Source: CAILZL01 sp035548495 (GTDB taxonomy: Bacteria > Pseudomonadota > Gammaproteobacteria > Steroidobacterales > Steroidobacteraceae). From it: a stretch of DNA of 64,000 nt. The position numbers and the translations under genes were made by a program. Where the stretch lies: NCBI GenBank assembly GCA_035548495.1, contig DASZSV010000041.1, positions 38,984 through 102,983 of the forward strand. The letters are read 5' to 3'. Positions 33,680-41,710 of the stretch are shown here, piece by piece. The notes beneath the pieces were generated by a model that saw only the letters and a list, made by a program, of their open reading frames with translations, searched no databases and was not told where the DNA came from. Within the stretch, counting starts at the first letter, position 1. Each line of letters opens with the position of its first letter.

Positions 33680-34774
33680 ATGCGTGTCATCCTGCTGGGC
33701 GCCGGACATATCGGACAAACCATTGCAAGGCTGCTGCATGCCAGCGGTGACTATGCCATCACCGTTGCCGATCGCAATGCAGATTCGCTTGACCGGTTGC
33801 GCGCACAACATGTCAACACCCTGACACTGGATATTGATCAGGCAACACAACTCACTGCCGCATTGCATGACCACGATGCAGTGATCAATGCCCTTCCCTA
33901 TCAATATGCCATGCAGGTCGCCTCACTGGCGAAGACTGCAAACTGTCATTACTTTGATCTCACCGAAGACGTGGCTGCCACGCGTCACATCAAACAGCTG
34001 GCGAACGATGCACGTACGGCTTTCATGCCGCAATGTGGCCTGGCGCCGGGATTCATCGGCATAGTTGCACATCATCTTGCAAAGCAATTTGCGCAGGTAG
34101 ATACCGTGCAAATGCGCGTGGGCGCATTGCCTGCATTCCCCACCAACTCACTCAAGTACAACCTGACATGGAGCGTGGATGGACTGATCAATGAATATTG
34201 CCATCCCTGCGAAGCCATTCACGATGGCGAAGCGGTTGAATTGCTGCCGCTTGAAGGACTGGAACATTTTTCACTGGATGGCGTGGAATACGAAGCCTTC
34301 AACACTTCCGGCGGCCTTGGCACCCTGTGTGAGACCTGGGCAGGCAAGGTGCGCATGCTGGATTACAAATCGGTGCGCTATCCGGGTCATTGCGAATTGA
34401 TGAAGATGCTGCTTGAAGACCTGCAACTCAAATCGGATCAGGAAACCTTGAAGATCATCCTGCGCCGCGCCGTGCCTGCCACCATGCAGGATGTGGTGCT
34501 GGTGTTTGTTACCGTCAGCGGCATCAAGCATGGCCAGCTGGTACAGGAAGTATTCGCGCGCAAGGTGTTTGCGGACCGCAACGAAGTGCAGCCGTTAAGC
34601 GCCATTCAGATTACGACTGCAGCAGGTGTCTGTGCCGCAGTCGATCTGTTCCGGCAGAAAAAGTTGCCGCAGCAAGGATTCATTCGTCAGGAACAGATTG
34701 CATTGCCGGAGTTTCTTGCCAACCGGTTTGGCTGTGCCTATCAGCAATCACGGCATATTGAGTCCATTTCGTGA
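33680..34774 (+). CDS. Saccharopine dehydrogenase family protein, probable lysine 6-dehydrogenase or saccharopine reductase
   Basis: 364-residue NAD(P)-dependent oxidoreductase with an N-terminal Rossmann motif MRVILLGAGHIGQTIARLL and VADRNADSLDRL. The rest follows the saccharopine dehydrogenase fold (DHDAVINALPYQYAMQVASLAKTANCHYFDLTED, AFMPQCGLAPGFIGIVAHHLA). The length is that of lysine 6-dehydrogenase-type enzymes, not of long bifunctional LKR/SDH. The neighbour at 35055 oxidises the aminoadipate semialdehyde or piperideine carboxylate that such an enzyme would release, and gcdH is nearby. I infer a role in lysine catabolism. Exact substrate unproven. The ATG at 33680 has GAGGTG 4 bases before it and is preferred over the GTG at 33674. 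Confidence 0.8.
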   Translation: MRVILLGAGHIGQTIARLLHASGDYAITVADRNADSLDRLRAQHVNTLTLDIDQATQLTAALHDHDAVINALPYQYAMQVASLAKTANCHYFDLTEDVAATRHIKQLANDARTAFMPQCGLAPGFIGIVAHHLAKQFAQVDTVQMRVGALPAFPTNSLKYNLTWSVDGLINEYCHPCEAIHDGEAVELLPLEGLEHFSLDGVEYEAFNTSGGLGTLCETWAGKVRMLDYKSVRYPGHCELMKMLLEDLQLKSDQETLKIILRRAVPATMQDVVLVFVTVSGIKHGQLVQEVFARKVFADRNEVQPLSAIQITTAAGVCAAVDLFRQKKLPQQGFIRQEQIALPEFLANRFGCAYQQSRHIESIS

Positions 34775-34856
34775 AGTGATTGAGAATCGCCGCAATAATG
34801 CAGCAGGGATTATCACTGGTGATACGATGCATTTGTATTGTAGCAAGTTGATTAAC

Positions 34857-34894
34857 CCCTCACCCCTGTCCCCTCTCCCTCAAGGGGCGAGGGG
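34857..34894. repeat. REP-like palindrome (left member of a facing pair)
   Basis: CCCCTCACCCCTGTCCCCTC, then TCCCTCAAGGGGCGAGGGGA. The C-rich head CCCCTCACCC is the reverse complement of the tail of the element at 12341. It faces the element at 35011, 116 bases away. Confidence 0.8.
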
Positions 34895-35010
34895 AACCAA
34901 TGTTTCATGACGCAATCTTCATCATGCGTAGACGTAGCACAAAACCTTCTATGAACTTCGATGAAATGCTGTTTGCGATGACAAACTGGCAATATCGTAA
35001 AATTAATCGT

Positions 35011-35050
35011 CTCCCTCTCCCCTTGAGGGAGAGGGGACAGCGATGAGGGG
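35011..35050. repeat. REP-like palindrome (right member of the pair)
   Basis: Hairpin CTCCCTCTCCCCTT/GAGGGAGAGGGG, then the tail ACAGCGATGAGGGG. It has the opposite orientation to 34857-34894, so the two make a BIME-like unit. It ends 4 bases before the AmaB-like start codon. Confidence 0.8.
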
Positions 35051-35054
35051 TTTT

Positions 35055-36557
35055 ATGAACATCGACACTTTACTGCAACGTTGCGGCGTGCCTCATGAAG
35101 CCTATACACAGGGACAACTGGTTGTGCATTCGCCGATTGACGGTAACGAAATTGCACGCGTTGCCATCACACCGCCTGAACAGGTGCATGTGTTGATCAA
35201 TGAAGCGCATCATGCGTTCCTGGCATGGCGATCCATCCCTGCGCCGCGGCGTGGTGAATTGATCCGGCTGTTTGCCGAAGAACTGCGGCAACACAAAAGC
35301 GATCTTGGCAGTATCATCACAATGGAAGTTGGCAAGATCGTGAGTGAAGGCGCCGGTGAAGTACAGGAGATGATCGACATCTGCGATTTCGCGGTTGGGC
35401 TGTCACGTCAACTGCATGGACTCACCATTGCATCGGAACGGCCCGGTCATCGCATGATGGAGTGCTGGCATCCATTGGGCGTTACAGGTGTGATTACTGC
35501 ATTCAACTTTCCCATGGCCGTGTGGTCATGGAATGCTGCACTGGCATTGGTGTGCGGCAATGCGGTGATCTGGAAACCCTCGGAAAAAGCGCCGTTGTGT
35601 GCACTGGCAGTGCAGTCCCTGTTCAAACGTGCCTGCGACCGTTTTGGCAATCCGTCATTGAATACATTGTCGCCGCTGATCATTGGCGATCACAGCACTG
35701 GCAGTGCAATGGTGCAAAACACATTGGTGCCATTGATCTCCGCCACCGGCAGCACACGCATGGGCAAACAGGTGGCGACGCAGGTGGCAAACCGTCTTGG
35801 CCGCTGCCTGCTGGAACTGGGCGGTAACAATGCATTGATCGTTGCGCCTTCTGCCGATCTGTCACTGGCATTGCGCGCCATTGTCTTCGGCGCTGTGGGC
35901 ACGGCCGGTCAGCGTTGTACCACCACGCGGCGGCTGATTGTGCATGAACACATTCATGATGTTGTGGTTGAACAGGTGAAGCATGCTTATCAACAATTGC
36001 GCATTGGCGATCCATTGATGCCTGCGACACTGGTCGGACCGTTGATTGACCGCAACGCCTTCGATGCCATGCAGACAGCACTGCAACAGGCACAACAACA
36101 AGGCGGCACATTATGGGGTGGTGAACGTCTGCTCATGGATCAATTTCCACACGCTTATTATGTGCGGCCAGCCATCGTCAGCATGCCGCAACAAACAGAG
36201 ATTGTGCGGCATGAAACCTTTGCGCCCATTCTGTATGTCATGAAGTACCGCGAGATCACAGAAGCCATAGCCATCAACAACGATGTGCCGCAAGGTCTGT
36301 CATCGGCCATCTTCACCAATGATGTGCGCGAGGCAGAGCTGTTCATGTCATCCACTGGATCGGACTGCGGCATTGCCAATGTCAACATCGGTACGTCAGG
36401 TGCGGAAATCGGCGGCGCATTTGGCGGTGAAAAGCAAACCGGTGGCGGCCGTGAGTCCGGATCAGATGCATGGAAGGCATATATGCGCCGCGCCACCAAC
36501 ACCATCAACTATTCGCGCGATCTGCCGCTGGCGCAGGGTGTGGACTTTCGGTTATAA
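35055..36557 (+). CDS. Aldehyde dehydrogenase family 7 (AmaB-like, aminoadipate semialdehyde/piperideine-6-carboxylate dehydrogenase)
   Basis: 500-residue NAD(P)-dependent dehydrogenase of the antiquitin group. It has VTGVITAFNFPMAVWSWNAALALVCGNAVIWKPSEKAPL, the Glu in RLGRCLLELGGNNALIV, the catalytic Cys in GTAGQRCTTTRRLIVHE and EIGGAFGGEKQTGGGRESGSDAWKAYMRR. These match enzymes oxidising 2-aminoadipate semialdehyde to 2-aminoadipate in lysine breakdown. The start at 35055 is preferred, because the ATG at 35043 falls inside the REP-like element and would add four residues. Presence of the REP pair so close upstream may affect transcript processing. Confidence 0.88.
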   Translation: MNIDTLLQRCGVPHEAYTQGQLVVHSPIDGNEIARVAITPPEQVHVLINEAHHAFLAWRSIPAPRRGELIRLFAEELRQHKSDLGSIITMEVGKIVSEGAGEVQEMIDICDFAVGLSRQLHGLTIASERPGHRMMECWHPLGVTGVITAFNFPMAVWSWNAALALVCGNAVIWKPSEKAPLCALAVQSLFKRACDRFGNPSLNTLSPLIIGDHSTGSAMVQNTLVPLISATGSTRMGKQVATQVANRLGRCLLELGGNNALIVAPSADLSLALRAIVFGAVGTAGQRCTTTRRLIVHEHIHDVVVEQVKHAYQQLRIGDPLMPATLVGPLIDRNAFDAMQTALQQAQQQGGTLWGGERLLMDQFPHAYYVRPAIVSMPQQTEIVRHETFAPILYVMKYREITEAIAINNDVPQGLSSAIFTNDVREAELFMSSTGSDCGIANVNIGTSGAEIGGAFGGEKQTGGGRESGSDAWKAYMRRATNTINYSRDLPLAQGVDFRL

Positions 36558-36612
36558 CGACAGCGTTGCGCTGCAATCAGACATTGAATCAAAAGTCACC
36601 GGGAGAAGGAAA

Positions 36613-37233
36613 ATGCACAAGTTTCTGCGCTACACACTGCTGCCTGCATTCGCTGCGATGTTGTTGCTGGCCACCGCGCATGGCGATGAAGGGCTGGAAA
36701 ATCTGAAGATATTCAAGTCTGGCGGCATGCAACACGGCAAGTGGCAAATGGAAATACTGGATGGCAGCGATGCATCCATGCAGCAAATGATGCGGCGAAC
36801 GGGCAAGATGAGTGTCTGCCTGGACATCGCCAGGCAAATGGCGAAGCAGTACCAGCATGACAATACGCAGGGTAATTCCTGTACTCACAAGGTCATCAGG
36901 AACACTGCATCCAGCGCCGAACTGGAGGCGGATTGCACCAGCGGTTCCCGCATGCATTCGGTCATCACACGCGAGGATGACAAGAACTATCTCATTGATG
37001 GCACCATGACATCGAAGGACAACAAGATCCGTCACCTCAAGGCACGTTACACCTATCTCGGCGAGTGCAGTGATGAAGGCGCAGTGCAATTCGACAAGGA
37101 CAGTCCGGCATGCAAGATGATGCGCGAAAAGACCAAGGGTGTGGACATGAGCGCCATGTGTGCACGCCTGCAGGACAAAATGCGCGAGCAGTGCGAACAG
37201 AATATCAAGAACATGCAGGCCAGTTGTCAATAA
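36613..37233 (+). CDS. Exported DUF3617-like protein
   Basis: 206 residues: a signal peptide (MHKFLRYTLLPAFAAMLLLATAHG) and a Cys-containing periplasmic part. The pattern GKWQMEILDGSDASMQQMM, SVCLDIARQM, GNSCTHKVIRNTASSAELEADC, followed by a strand-rich middle, recalls DUF3617 (periplasmic proteins of unknown function). At least seven Cys residues could form disulfides, and the C-terminus has a helical CxxxxxxxCEQ segment. The start at 36613 is fixed by GGAGAAGGA just upstream. The same frame is open from 36283, inside the preceding gene, but that part is not coding. Confidence 0.7.
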   Translation: MHKFLRYTLLPAFAAMLLLATAHGDEGLENLKIFKSGGMQHGKWQMEILDGSDASMQQMMRRTGKMSVCLDIARQMAKQYQHDNTQGNSCTHKVIRNTASSAELEADCTSGSRMHSVITREDDKNYLIDGTMTSKDNKIRHLKARYTYLGECSDEGAVQFDKDSPACKMMREKTKGVDMSAMCARLQDKMREQCEQNIKNMQASCQ

Positions 37234-37420
37234 ATATGTCAGGCATGGGTGATACCCGTCATCGCCCGTGACTGCGCAATCCTGTGACGCACCGCAAGTC
37301 GTGCGTAGGTTTCACCCGGTTTTCCCGTGGTAACTGATTCAGAATTCACCAGGCTTGCCGATCCACTCTCTGCCGGATTTGTATCCTGCCTGTTCAACGC
37401 CTGCGCAGTGAGTAAACAGC

Positions 37421-38107
37421 ATGTTTGTAAGCATGTGGATGACCAAAGATGTGATGACCACCACACCGGACACTTCCGTGACCGGGATGGCGCGCATCAT
37501 GTCGGAGCAGCGCATCCGGCGTTTACCGGTACTGGAATCCACTGATCCGCACAGCAAGCTGCTGGGACTGGTTTCATCGCATGATGTGGTGCATGCATTT
37601 CCGCCCGATGTGAATCCGCTGTCGTTCATGGGCCGTCATCGCAATACGCAACCTTTACCACAGATTTCCCTGACCGCCGCGGACATCATGACCCGCAATC
37701 CACTGACCACCACACCGGACGCGCCAATTGAAGAAGTCGCGCGGTTGATGCGCGAACGCAAAGTGGGTGCATTGCCGGTGTTGCGTCATGACACGCTGGT
37801 GGGATTGATCACCGAATCGGATGTGTTCGGCGCCTTTATCAATATCTTCGATCCAGGCTCGCACGGTGTGCGCATCACCTTTGACAACTCGCGCGGCGAA
37901 GATGTGTTTCCGCTGATTGCACAGGTCACACATCATCATCGCCTGCGTGTCACCAGTTTCATTTCATTGTTGAAACACGAACGTCCGGTATGTGTGGTAC
38001 AGGTAGTGGGCGCCAACACCGAAGCCATGCTGAACGATATCTGGAAATCACATCATCAAGTGGTCAGTGTCATTCAACTGGGCCGTGCCGACGACAAACG
38101 GGACTAA
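37421..38107 (+). CDS. CBS-domain pair protein with C-terminal ACT-like domain (AcuB-like)
   Basis: 228-residue cytoplasmic protein. The first CBS domain (MWMTKDVMTTTPDTSVTGMARIM...RRLPVLES...LLGLVSSHDVVHAF) and the second (ADIMTRNPLTTTPDAPIEEVARLMRERKVGALPVLRHDTLVGLITESDVFGAF) form a Bateman module that binds adenosine nucleotides. The last 75 residues (GVRITFDNSRGEDVFPLIAQVTHHHRLRVTSFISLL, RPVCVVQVVG) look like an ACT-type regulatory fold. The arrangement resembles AcuB-like proteins. The target is unknown and no adjacent enzyme is obviously regulated. The gene stands alone between the DUF3617-like gene and the convergent cytochrome c'-like gene. Confidence 0.85.
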   Translation: MFVSMWMTKDVMTTTPDTSVTGMARIMSEQRIRRLPVLESTDPHSKLLGLVSSHDVVHAFPPDVNPLSFMGRHRNTQPLPQISLTAADIMTRNPLTTTPDAPIEEVARLMRERKVGALPVLRHDTLVGLITESDVFGAFINIFDPGSHGVRITFDNSRGEDVFPLIAQVTHHHRLRVTSFISLLKHERPVCVVQVVGANTEAMLNDIWKSHHQVVSVIQLGRADDKRD

Positions 38108-38186
38108 TCTGCCTTTACCACCATATGGACAGACTGCGGCACTGAATAACTTGATTGATAATGCAAGTGATACTTGCGCGCGGAAG

Positions 38187-38579
38187 TCAACGATAATCGC
38201 GATGACACTCATCACAGGCCTGCCGAACCTGCTTGACCAGCGACACATCAGCCGCACACTGCATGGATGAATTGGATGACAGCACCTGCTGCAAGTGCTG
38301 CACATGATGATGGAATACCGCATCCTGCTGATCCGCCAGCGGCAACACCACCGGAATTTCCGCTGCCATAAATTGCAAGGCGTGCCGCGCACTATCGGCC
38401 TGCGCACAATTTTTTACTGATGAGGCTGTTTCAAGTTCGCCGAGATGCAACTGCAACAGCACCATTACCGCCGTGGTTTTTTCATGGCGTTGCGCGAAGT
38501 AGCGATTGGTGTTTACACCAAGCGCAACGCCCAGCAAAACACCTATCGCAGCAAGTACAATTGCAAATGATTTCTTCAT
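38187..38579 (-). CDS. Cytochrome c'-like membrane-anchored protein
   Basis: 130 residues: an N-terminal signal or anchor helix (MKKSFAIVLAAIGVLLGVALGV), a four-helix-type middle and, near the very end, the heme c attachment motif in RQACDECHRDYR. A single CxxCH close to the C-terminus followed by DYR is the arrangement of cytochromes c', which bind NO or act in electron transfer. Two other Cys residues (in VKNCAQAD and SMQCAAD) are present. It follows the YceI/cytochrome b561 genes on the same strand, separated by a terminator at 38594-38620, so it has its own promoter. Confidence 0.7.
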   Translation of the reverse strand: MKKSFAIVLAAIGVLLGVALGVNTNRYFAQRHEKTTAVMVLLQLHLGELETASSVKNCAQADSARHALQFMAAEIPVVLPLADQQDAVFHHHVQHLQQVLSSNSSMQCAADVSLVKQVRQACDECHRDYR

Positions 38580-38593
38580 GTTTGCTTTTCACC

Positions 38594-38620
38594 AAAAAAA
38601 GGGCGCGTTTGCACGCGCCC
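38594..38620 (-). terminator. Rho-independent terminator of the yceI gene
   Basis: An 8-bp stem GGGCGCGT/ACGCGCCC (38601-38608 with 38613-38620), loop TTGC. On the minus strand it is followed by seven T residues (38600-38594). Confidence 0.92.
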
Positions 38621-38655
38621 CTGATCATCAATCAACTCATTTGACCGATTTGTTC

Positions 38656-39231
38656 TCAATCAGCCTTGTAAGCTTCAACCTGGATTTGCAGCTTGACGGT
38701 CATGTTGAACCCATACGCCTTGCCATAGTCCACGCCAAAATCTGCGCGATTGAACTGGGCCTTCGCATCAGCACCGCAGAATTCCTTCTTCAACATGGGA
38801 TGCATCTTGCACTTGAAGCTGTCGATGGTCAGTGTCAGCGGCTTGGTCACACCATGCAACGTGAACTCGCCCTTGATCTGCGTGGGCACATCGCCCTTGA
38901 ACTTGCTGAACGTACCCTTGAACGTGGCTGTGGGAAATTTTGCAACATCCAGCATTTCTGCGCTTTTCACATGTTCATCCAGCTTTTCCATGCCGAAATT
39001 GATCGACGATGTATCCACCGTGATGTCCACAGTGCCGGTATGCGCGGCTTGATCGAGAACAATGGTGCCGCTGGTTTTGTCAAACTTGCCACGCCACACC
39101 GACATGCCGCCGAAGTGATCCGCTTCGAAGCTGGGATAGGTGTGAGTGGGATCAATGTTGTAAGTGACGGGCGCAGCGGCCAGCACACCGGAAACAGCCA
39201 ACAATGCCAATGCAGTAAGTGACTTGATCAT
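38656..39231 (-). CDS. YceI family periplasmic protein
   Basis: 191 residues: a signal peptide (MIKSLTALALLAVSGVLAAAP) and a lipocalin-like barrel with family motifs YNIDPTHTYPSFEADHFGGMSVWRGKFDKTSGTI, VDTSSINFGMEKLDEHVKSAEMLDVAKFPTATFKGT, IKGEFTLHGVTKPLTLTIDSF and KAQFNRADFGVDYG. YceI proteins bind isoprenoid lipids (ubiquinone precursors) and are often next to cytochrome b561, as here. AAGGG lies 7 bases upstream of the ATG. It is the last gene of the transcript, which ends at the terminator at 38594. Confidence 0.93.
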   Translation of the reverse strand: MIKSLTALALLAVSGVLAAAPVTYNIDPTHTYPSFEADHFGGMSVWRGKFDKTSGTIVLDQAAHTGTVDITVDTSSINFGMEKLDEHVKSAEMLDVAKFPTATFKGTFSKFKGDVPTQIKGEFTLHGVTKPLTLTIDSFKCKMHPMLKKEFCGADAKAQFNRADFGVDYGKAYGFNMTVKLQIQVEAYKAD

Positions 39232-39266
39232 GATCGTACCCTTCTGTTGAAAGAAAACAAATGCCG

Positions 39267-39797
39267 TTACTTCGTGTTGACGAGATGAAAACGTACCGTG
39301 ACCTTGTCTTCAATGACATCCTTCCATGAAGGGTCACCGATGCCGAAGGCTGCGCGCGAGATGGCAATGCTGCCATCAAATGTACTGATGCCATTTGCCG
39401 TTTGCACATTGACCGGCACTGACAGATTCACCGACTTGCCCTTGATGGTCAGTGTACCGGACGCGGTAAACTTGTTGGCGCCATCCGCCTTGATGGCCGA
39501 AGACTTGAACACAGCGTCGGGATAAGTCGCGCTGTCGAACCATTCCTTGCCGCGCACTTCATTGTTGTAATCATCACTGCCCATGTCGAAGCTGGCGGTT
39601 TGCACATCGATCATCGCGCTGGATGCGGCAACGTTTTTTGCATCGTACACAATGTGACCGGAGAATTTCTTGAACGGCGCATCCACCGCCACGCCTTCCT
39701 GTTTAAAAGTAGCGGTCAAGGTGCTCTTCGCCGGATCAATGTCGCCAGTGGCTGCGATCGCCAGCACTGGAACCAACGTGAGAAAAAGAAATCGCAC
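39267..39797 (-). CDS. Second YceI family protein
   Basis: About 176 residues from a GTG start at 39797 (MRFLFLTLVPVLAIAATGDIDPAKS), which gives a clean signal peptide. The frame remains open upstream to 40040, but that part crosses a REP-like element and overlaps the cytochrome b561 end, so it is not coding. A GTG at 39833 is a possible alternative. Barrel motifs are LTATFKQEGVAVDAPFKKFSGHIVYDA, SFDMGSDDYNNEVRGKEWFDSATYPDAVFKSS, LTIKGKSVNLSVPV and RAAFGIGDPSWKD. It shares moderate similarity with its neighbour at 38656 and may be an old duplication. It lies between cytochrome b561 and the other yceI. Confidence 0.9.
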   Translation of the reverse strand: MRFLFLTLVPVLAIAATGDIDPAKSTLTATFKQEGVAVDAPFKKFSGHIVYDAKNVAASSAMIDVQTASFDMGSDDYNNEVRGKEWFDSATYPDAVFKSSAIKADGANKFTASGTLTIKGKSVNLSVPVNVQTANGISTFDGSIAISRAAFGIGDPSWKDVIEDKVTVRFHLVNTK

Positions 39798-39895
39798 ATG
39801 GCTGTAGAATTTCTTGCCGGTGATGAATGACACCAACGTAGTACTTCTCGCTGGACAGGAGAGAGTGGAAAAAAATGGCACGTTGCCCTGAAGTT

Positions 39896-39936
39896 TCTCC
39901 CCCTCGCTCTGTCTCTCCTGTATGAGGGGGTAGAGA
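39896..39936. repeat. REP-like palindrome between yceI and cytochrome b561
   Basis: TCTCCCCCTCGCTCTGTCTC, then TCCTGTATGAGGGGGTAGAGA: outer stem TCTCCCCCTC with GAGGGGGTAGAGA, imperfect. It is related in composition to the other four elements but more diverged. Confidence 0.65.
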
Positions 39937-39996
39937 CCGTTTTTCTCAGCAGTGATGGATTCACTTGAACGTCGATACTGGGATATAAGCATAAAA

Positions 39997-40554
39997 CTAC
40001 CTGAACCACATGCGTTTAAGGGTGGCATCACCATCAACAAAGTGATGTTTCAACGCCGCCAGAATGTGCAATGACACCACCACCAGCAAACACCAGCCAA
40101 GAAATTCATGGCGCTCCATCAGGACATCGGCCGTGGCCTTGTCCTTCGCCACCAGGTTGGGCAACGGAACAAGTCCCAGATATACCACCTGGTATCCCGC
40201 CGCATTGCTATACACCCAGCCGGACAGCGGCTGCAACAGCAACAACACATACAGCACTGCATGCAGTGTCTTTGCCGCAATGCGTTGCCACGCCGGCATG
40301 GGCAACATGGCAGGCGGCTTGTGCGTCAAGCGCCACAGCAACCGGACAATGGCGAGTAGCAGAATAGTCACGCCCACCCATTTGTGCCAATTAAACATGC
40401 GCAACTTGAGCGGACTGACTTCCAGATCGGTCATGATCCAGCCCAGCGTAAAGGCACAGATAATAAGAGCGGCAATGAGCCAGTGAAGCGACACGGCAGT
40501 GCCCGTATACCGGGTTTCATTCATGGATGCGGATGCGGGAATTGCAGCGGCCAT
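39997..40554 (-). CDS. Cytochrome b561
   Basis: 185-residue inner-membrane diheme protein that passes electrons from the quinone pool. It has four membrane helices. Candidate heme ligands are the His in VSLHWLIAALIICAFTLGW, FNWHKWVGVTILLLAIVRLLWRLTHKPP, KTLHAVLYVLLLLQPLSGWVYSNAAG and ERHEFLGWCLLVVVSLHILAALKHHFV. The C-terminus DATLKRMWFR is typical. The Met at residue 11 (MNETRYTG) is a likely alternative start. It is transcribed ahead of the two yceI genes, the common pairing. Confidence 0.93.
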   Translation of the reverse strand: MAAAIPASASMNETRYTGTAVSLHWLIAALIICAFTLGWIMTDLEVSPLKLRMFNWHKWVGVTILLLAIVRLLWRLTHKPPAMLPMPAWQRIAAKTLHAVLYVLLLLQPLSGWVYSNAAGYQVVYLGLVPLPNLVAKDKATADVLMERHEFLGWCLLVVVSLHILAALKHHFVDGDATLKRMWFR

Positions 40555-40648
40555 CGTTCAACCTGCGACGAGGTAATAACGCGGCGAGCATAAAGCAACG
40601 CCGATGCAAAAGTCATCAGGTGGAAAGTATCTACCGGTTACCGGATGG

Positions 40649-41575
40649 TTACTGCGCGGCGAAACCGGTCAGTCCGGCCTGGGCGCGGGTGAGTGCAGAA
40701 GAACTGTCTGCAAGTTTCATGGAGGTGCGCAATTTTGCTTCCATCCACTTGCGTATGCGTCTTGCATCGGCAATACGCGTGTACTTGCCCACCGAATCAA
40801 GCAGCACAATGATGACCGAGCGACCTTCAATGATGGTATTCAGCACCAGACACTTGCCCGCTTCGGCAATGTAGCCGGTCTTTTGCACGATGATGTTCCA
40901 GTCCGACTTTCTCACCAGCAGATCGGTGTTGCGGAAAGTCATCATCTGACGGCCAATTCTTAACGTGAGATATTCATCAGTGGAATATTCACGGATGACA
41001 TTATTTTTCGCGGCTGCCATCACCAGTCTGGAAAGATCTTCAGGACTGGCCACATTGTGGCGCGACAATCCGGTGGGCTCGACAAAGTGCGTATGCATCA
41101 TGCCCAGTTCGCGAGCCTTGAAGTTCATGGCGCGCACACATTCCACAATGCCGCCGGGATAGTTGCGTGCCAATGTATGCGCAGCGCGATTCTCGGATGA
41201 CATCAATGCCAGATGCAGCAGGTCATCGCGTGTCAACCGCGTACCGACTTTCAACCGCGAAGTCGTATGCTTTTCATAGTCGAGATCGTCTTCGGTAATC
41301 TGCAACTCTTCGTCCATGGGCTGATTGGCTTCGAGCACCACCAGCGCCGTCATCAGTTTGCTGATGGATGCAATGGGCGAAGCCACATCGGCCTGCCGCG
41401 AATACAGCACTTCATCGCTTTGTTCATCCAGCACCAGCGCCGACGATGACCGGACCCCGGGACCTTCGGTCTTGGCAGAATTCGGGTGTGTGGCATGGGC
41501 ATGCGCAGGCAGCATGACCACGGTCAATGCCGCGGCCAGCCATTGCATGTACATGGTTCGCAAACGTGATTTCAT
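40649..41575 (-). CDS. pbpG: D-alanyl-D-alanine carboxypeptidase/endopeptidase, PBP7 type
   Basis: Periplasmic low-molecular-mass penicillin-binding protein (S11 family) that trims or opens peptidoglycan cross-links. 308 residues with a signal peptide (LRTMYMQWLAAALTVVMLPAHAHA). Active-site motifs are complete: SxxK as S70-I-S-K73, SxN as S127-E-N129 in LMSSENRAAHTLARNYPGG, and KTG in IIVQKTGYIAEAGKCLVL. It lacks the C-terminal PBP5/6 domain, as expected for PbpG. No partner gene is adjacent. Confidence 0.92.
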   Translation of the reverse strand: MKSRLRTMYMQWLAAALTVVMLPAHAHATHPNSAKTEGPGVRSSSALVLDEQSDEVLYSRQADVASPIASISKLMTALVVLEANQPMDEELQITEDDLDYEKHTTSRLKVGTRLTRDDLLHLALMSSENRAAHTLARNYPGGIVECVRAMNFKARELGMMHTHFVEPTGLSRHNVASPEDLSRLVMAAAKNNVIREYSTDEYLTLRIGRQMMTFRNTDLLVRKSDWNIIVQKTGYIAEAGKCLVLNTIIEGRSVIIVLLDSVGKYTRIADARRIRKWMEAKLRTSMKLADSSSALTRAQAGLTGFAAQ

Positions 41576-41710
41576 CAGTCTCTATCCGGAAGGCGCGGCT
41601 GCACTTTAAGAAAAGTGGTGTTGATTATGTAGTACGGCCGTCACAGTACCGGGTCTGCGTCGCAATCACAAGACCCGGTTTTGTGCACGCAAGTCACAAA
41701 TTGCCGTCAA

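Noticed and set aside
34857..35050. CRISPR-like repeat pair
   Set aside because: Only two units in opposite orientation, imperfect, with no spacer series and no cas genes.
36283..36612. Upstream extension of the DUF3617-like frame into the AmaB-like gene
   Set aside because: The signal peptide and a strong ribosome site start at 36613. The upstream part is an out-of-frame reading of the dehydrogenase.
37274..37290. Short match to the lepB-tail repeat (GCGCAATCCTG-like)
   Set aside because: Only about 10 bases are shared, within chance expectation.
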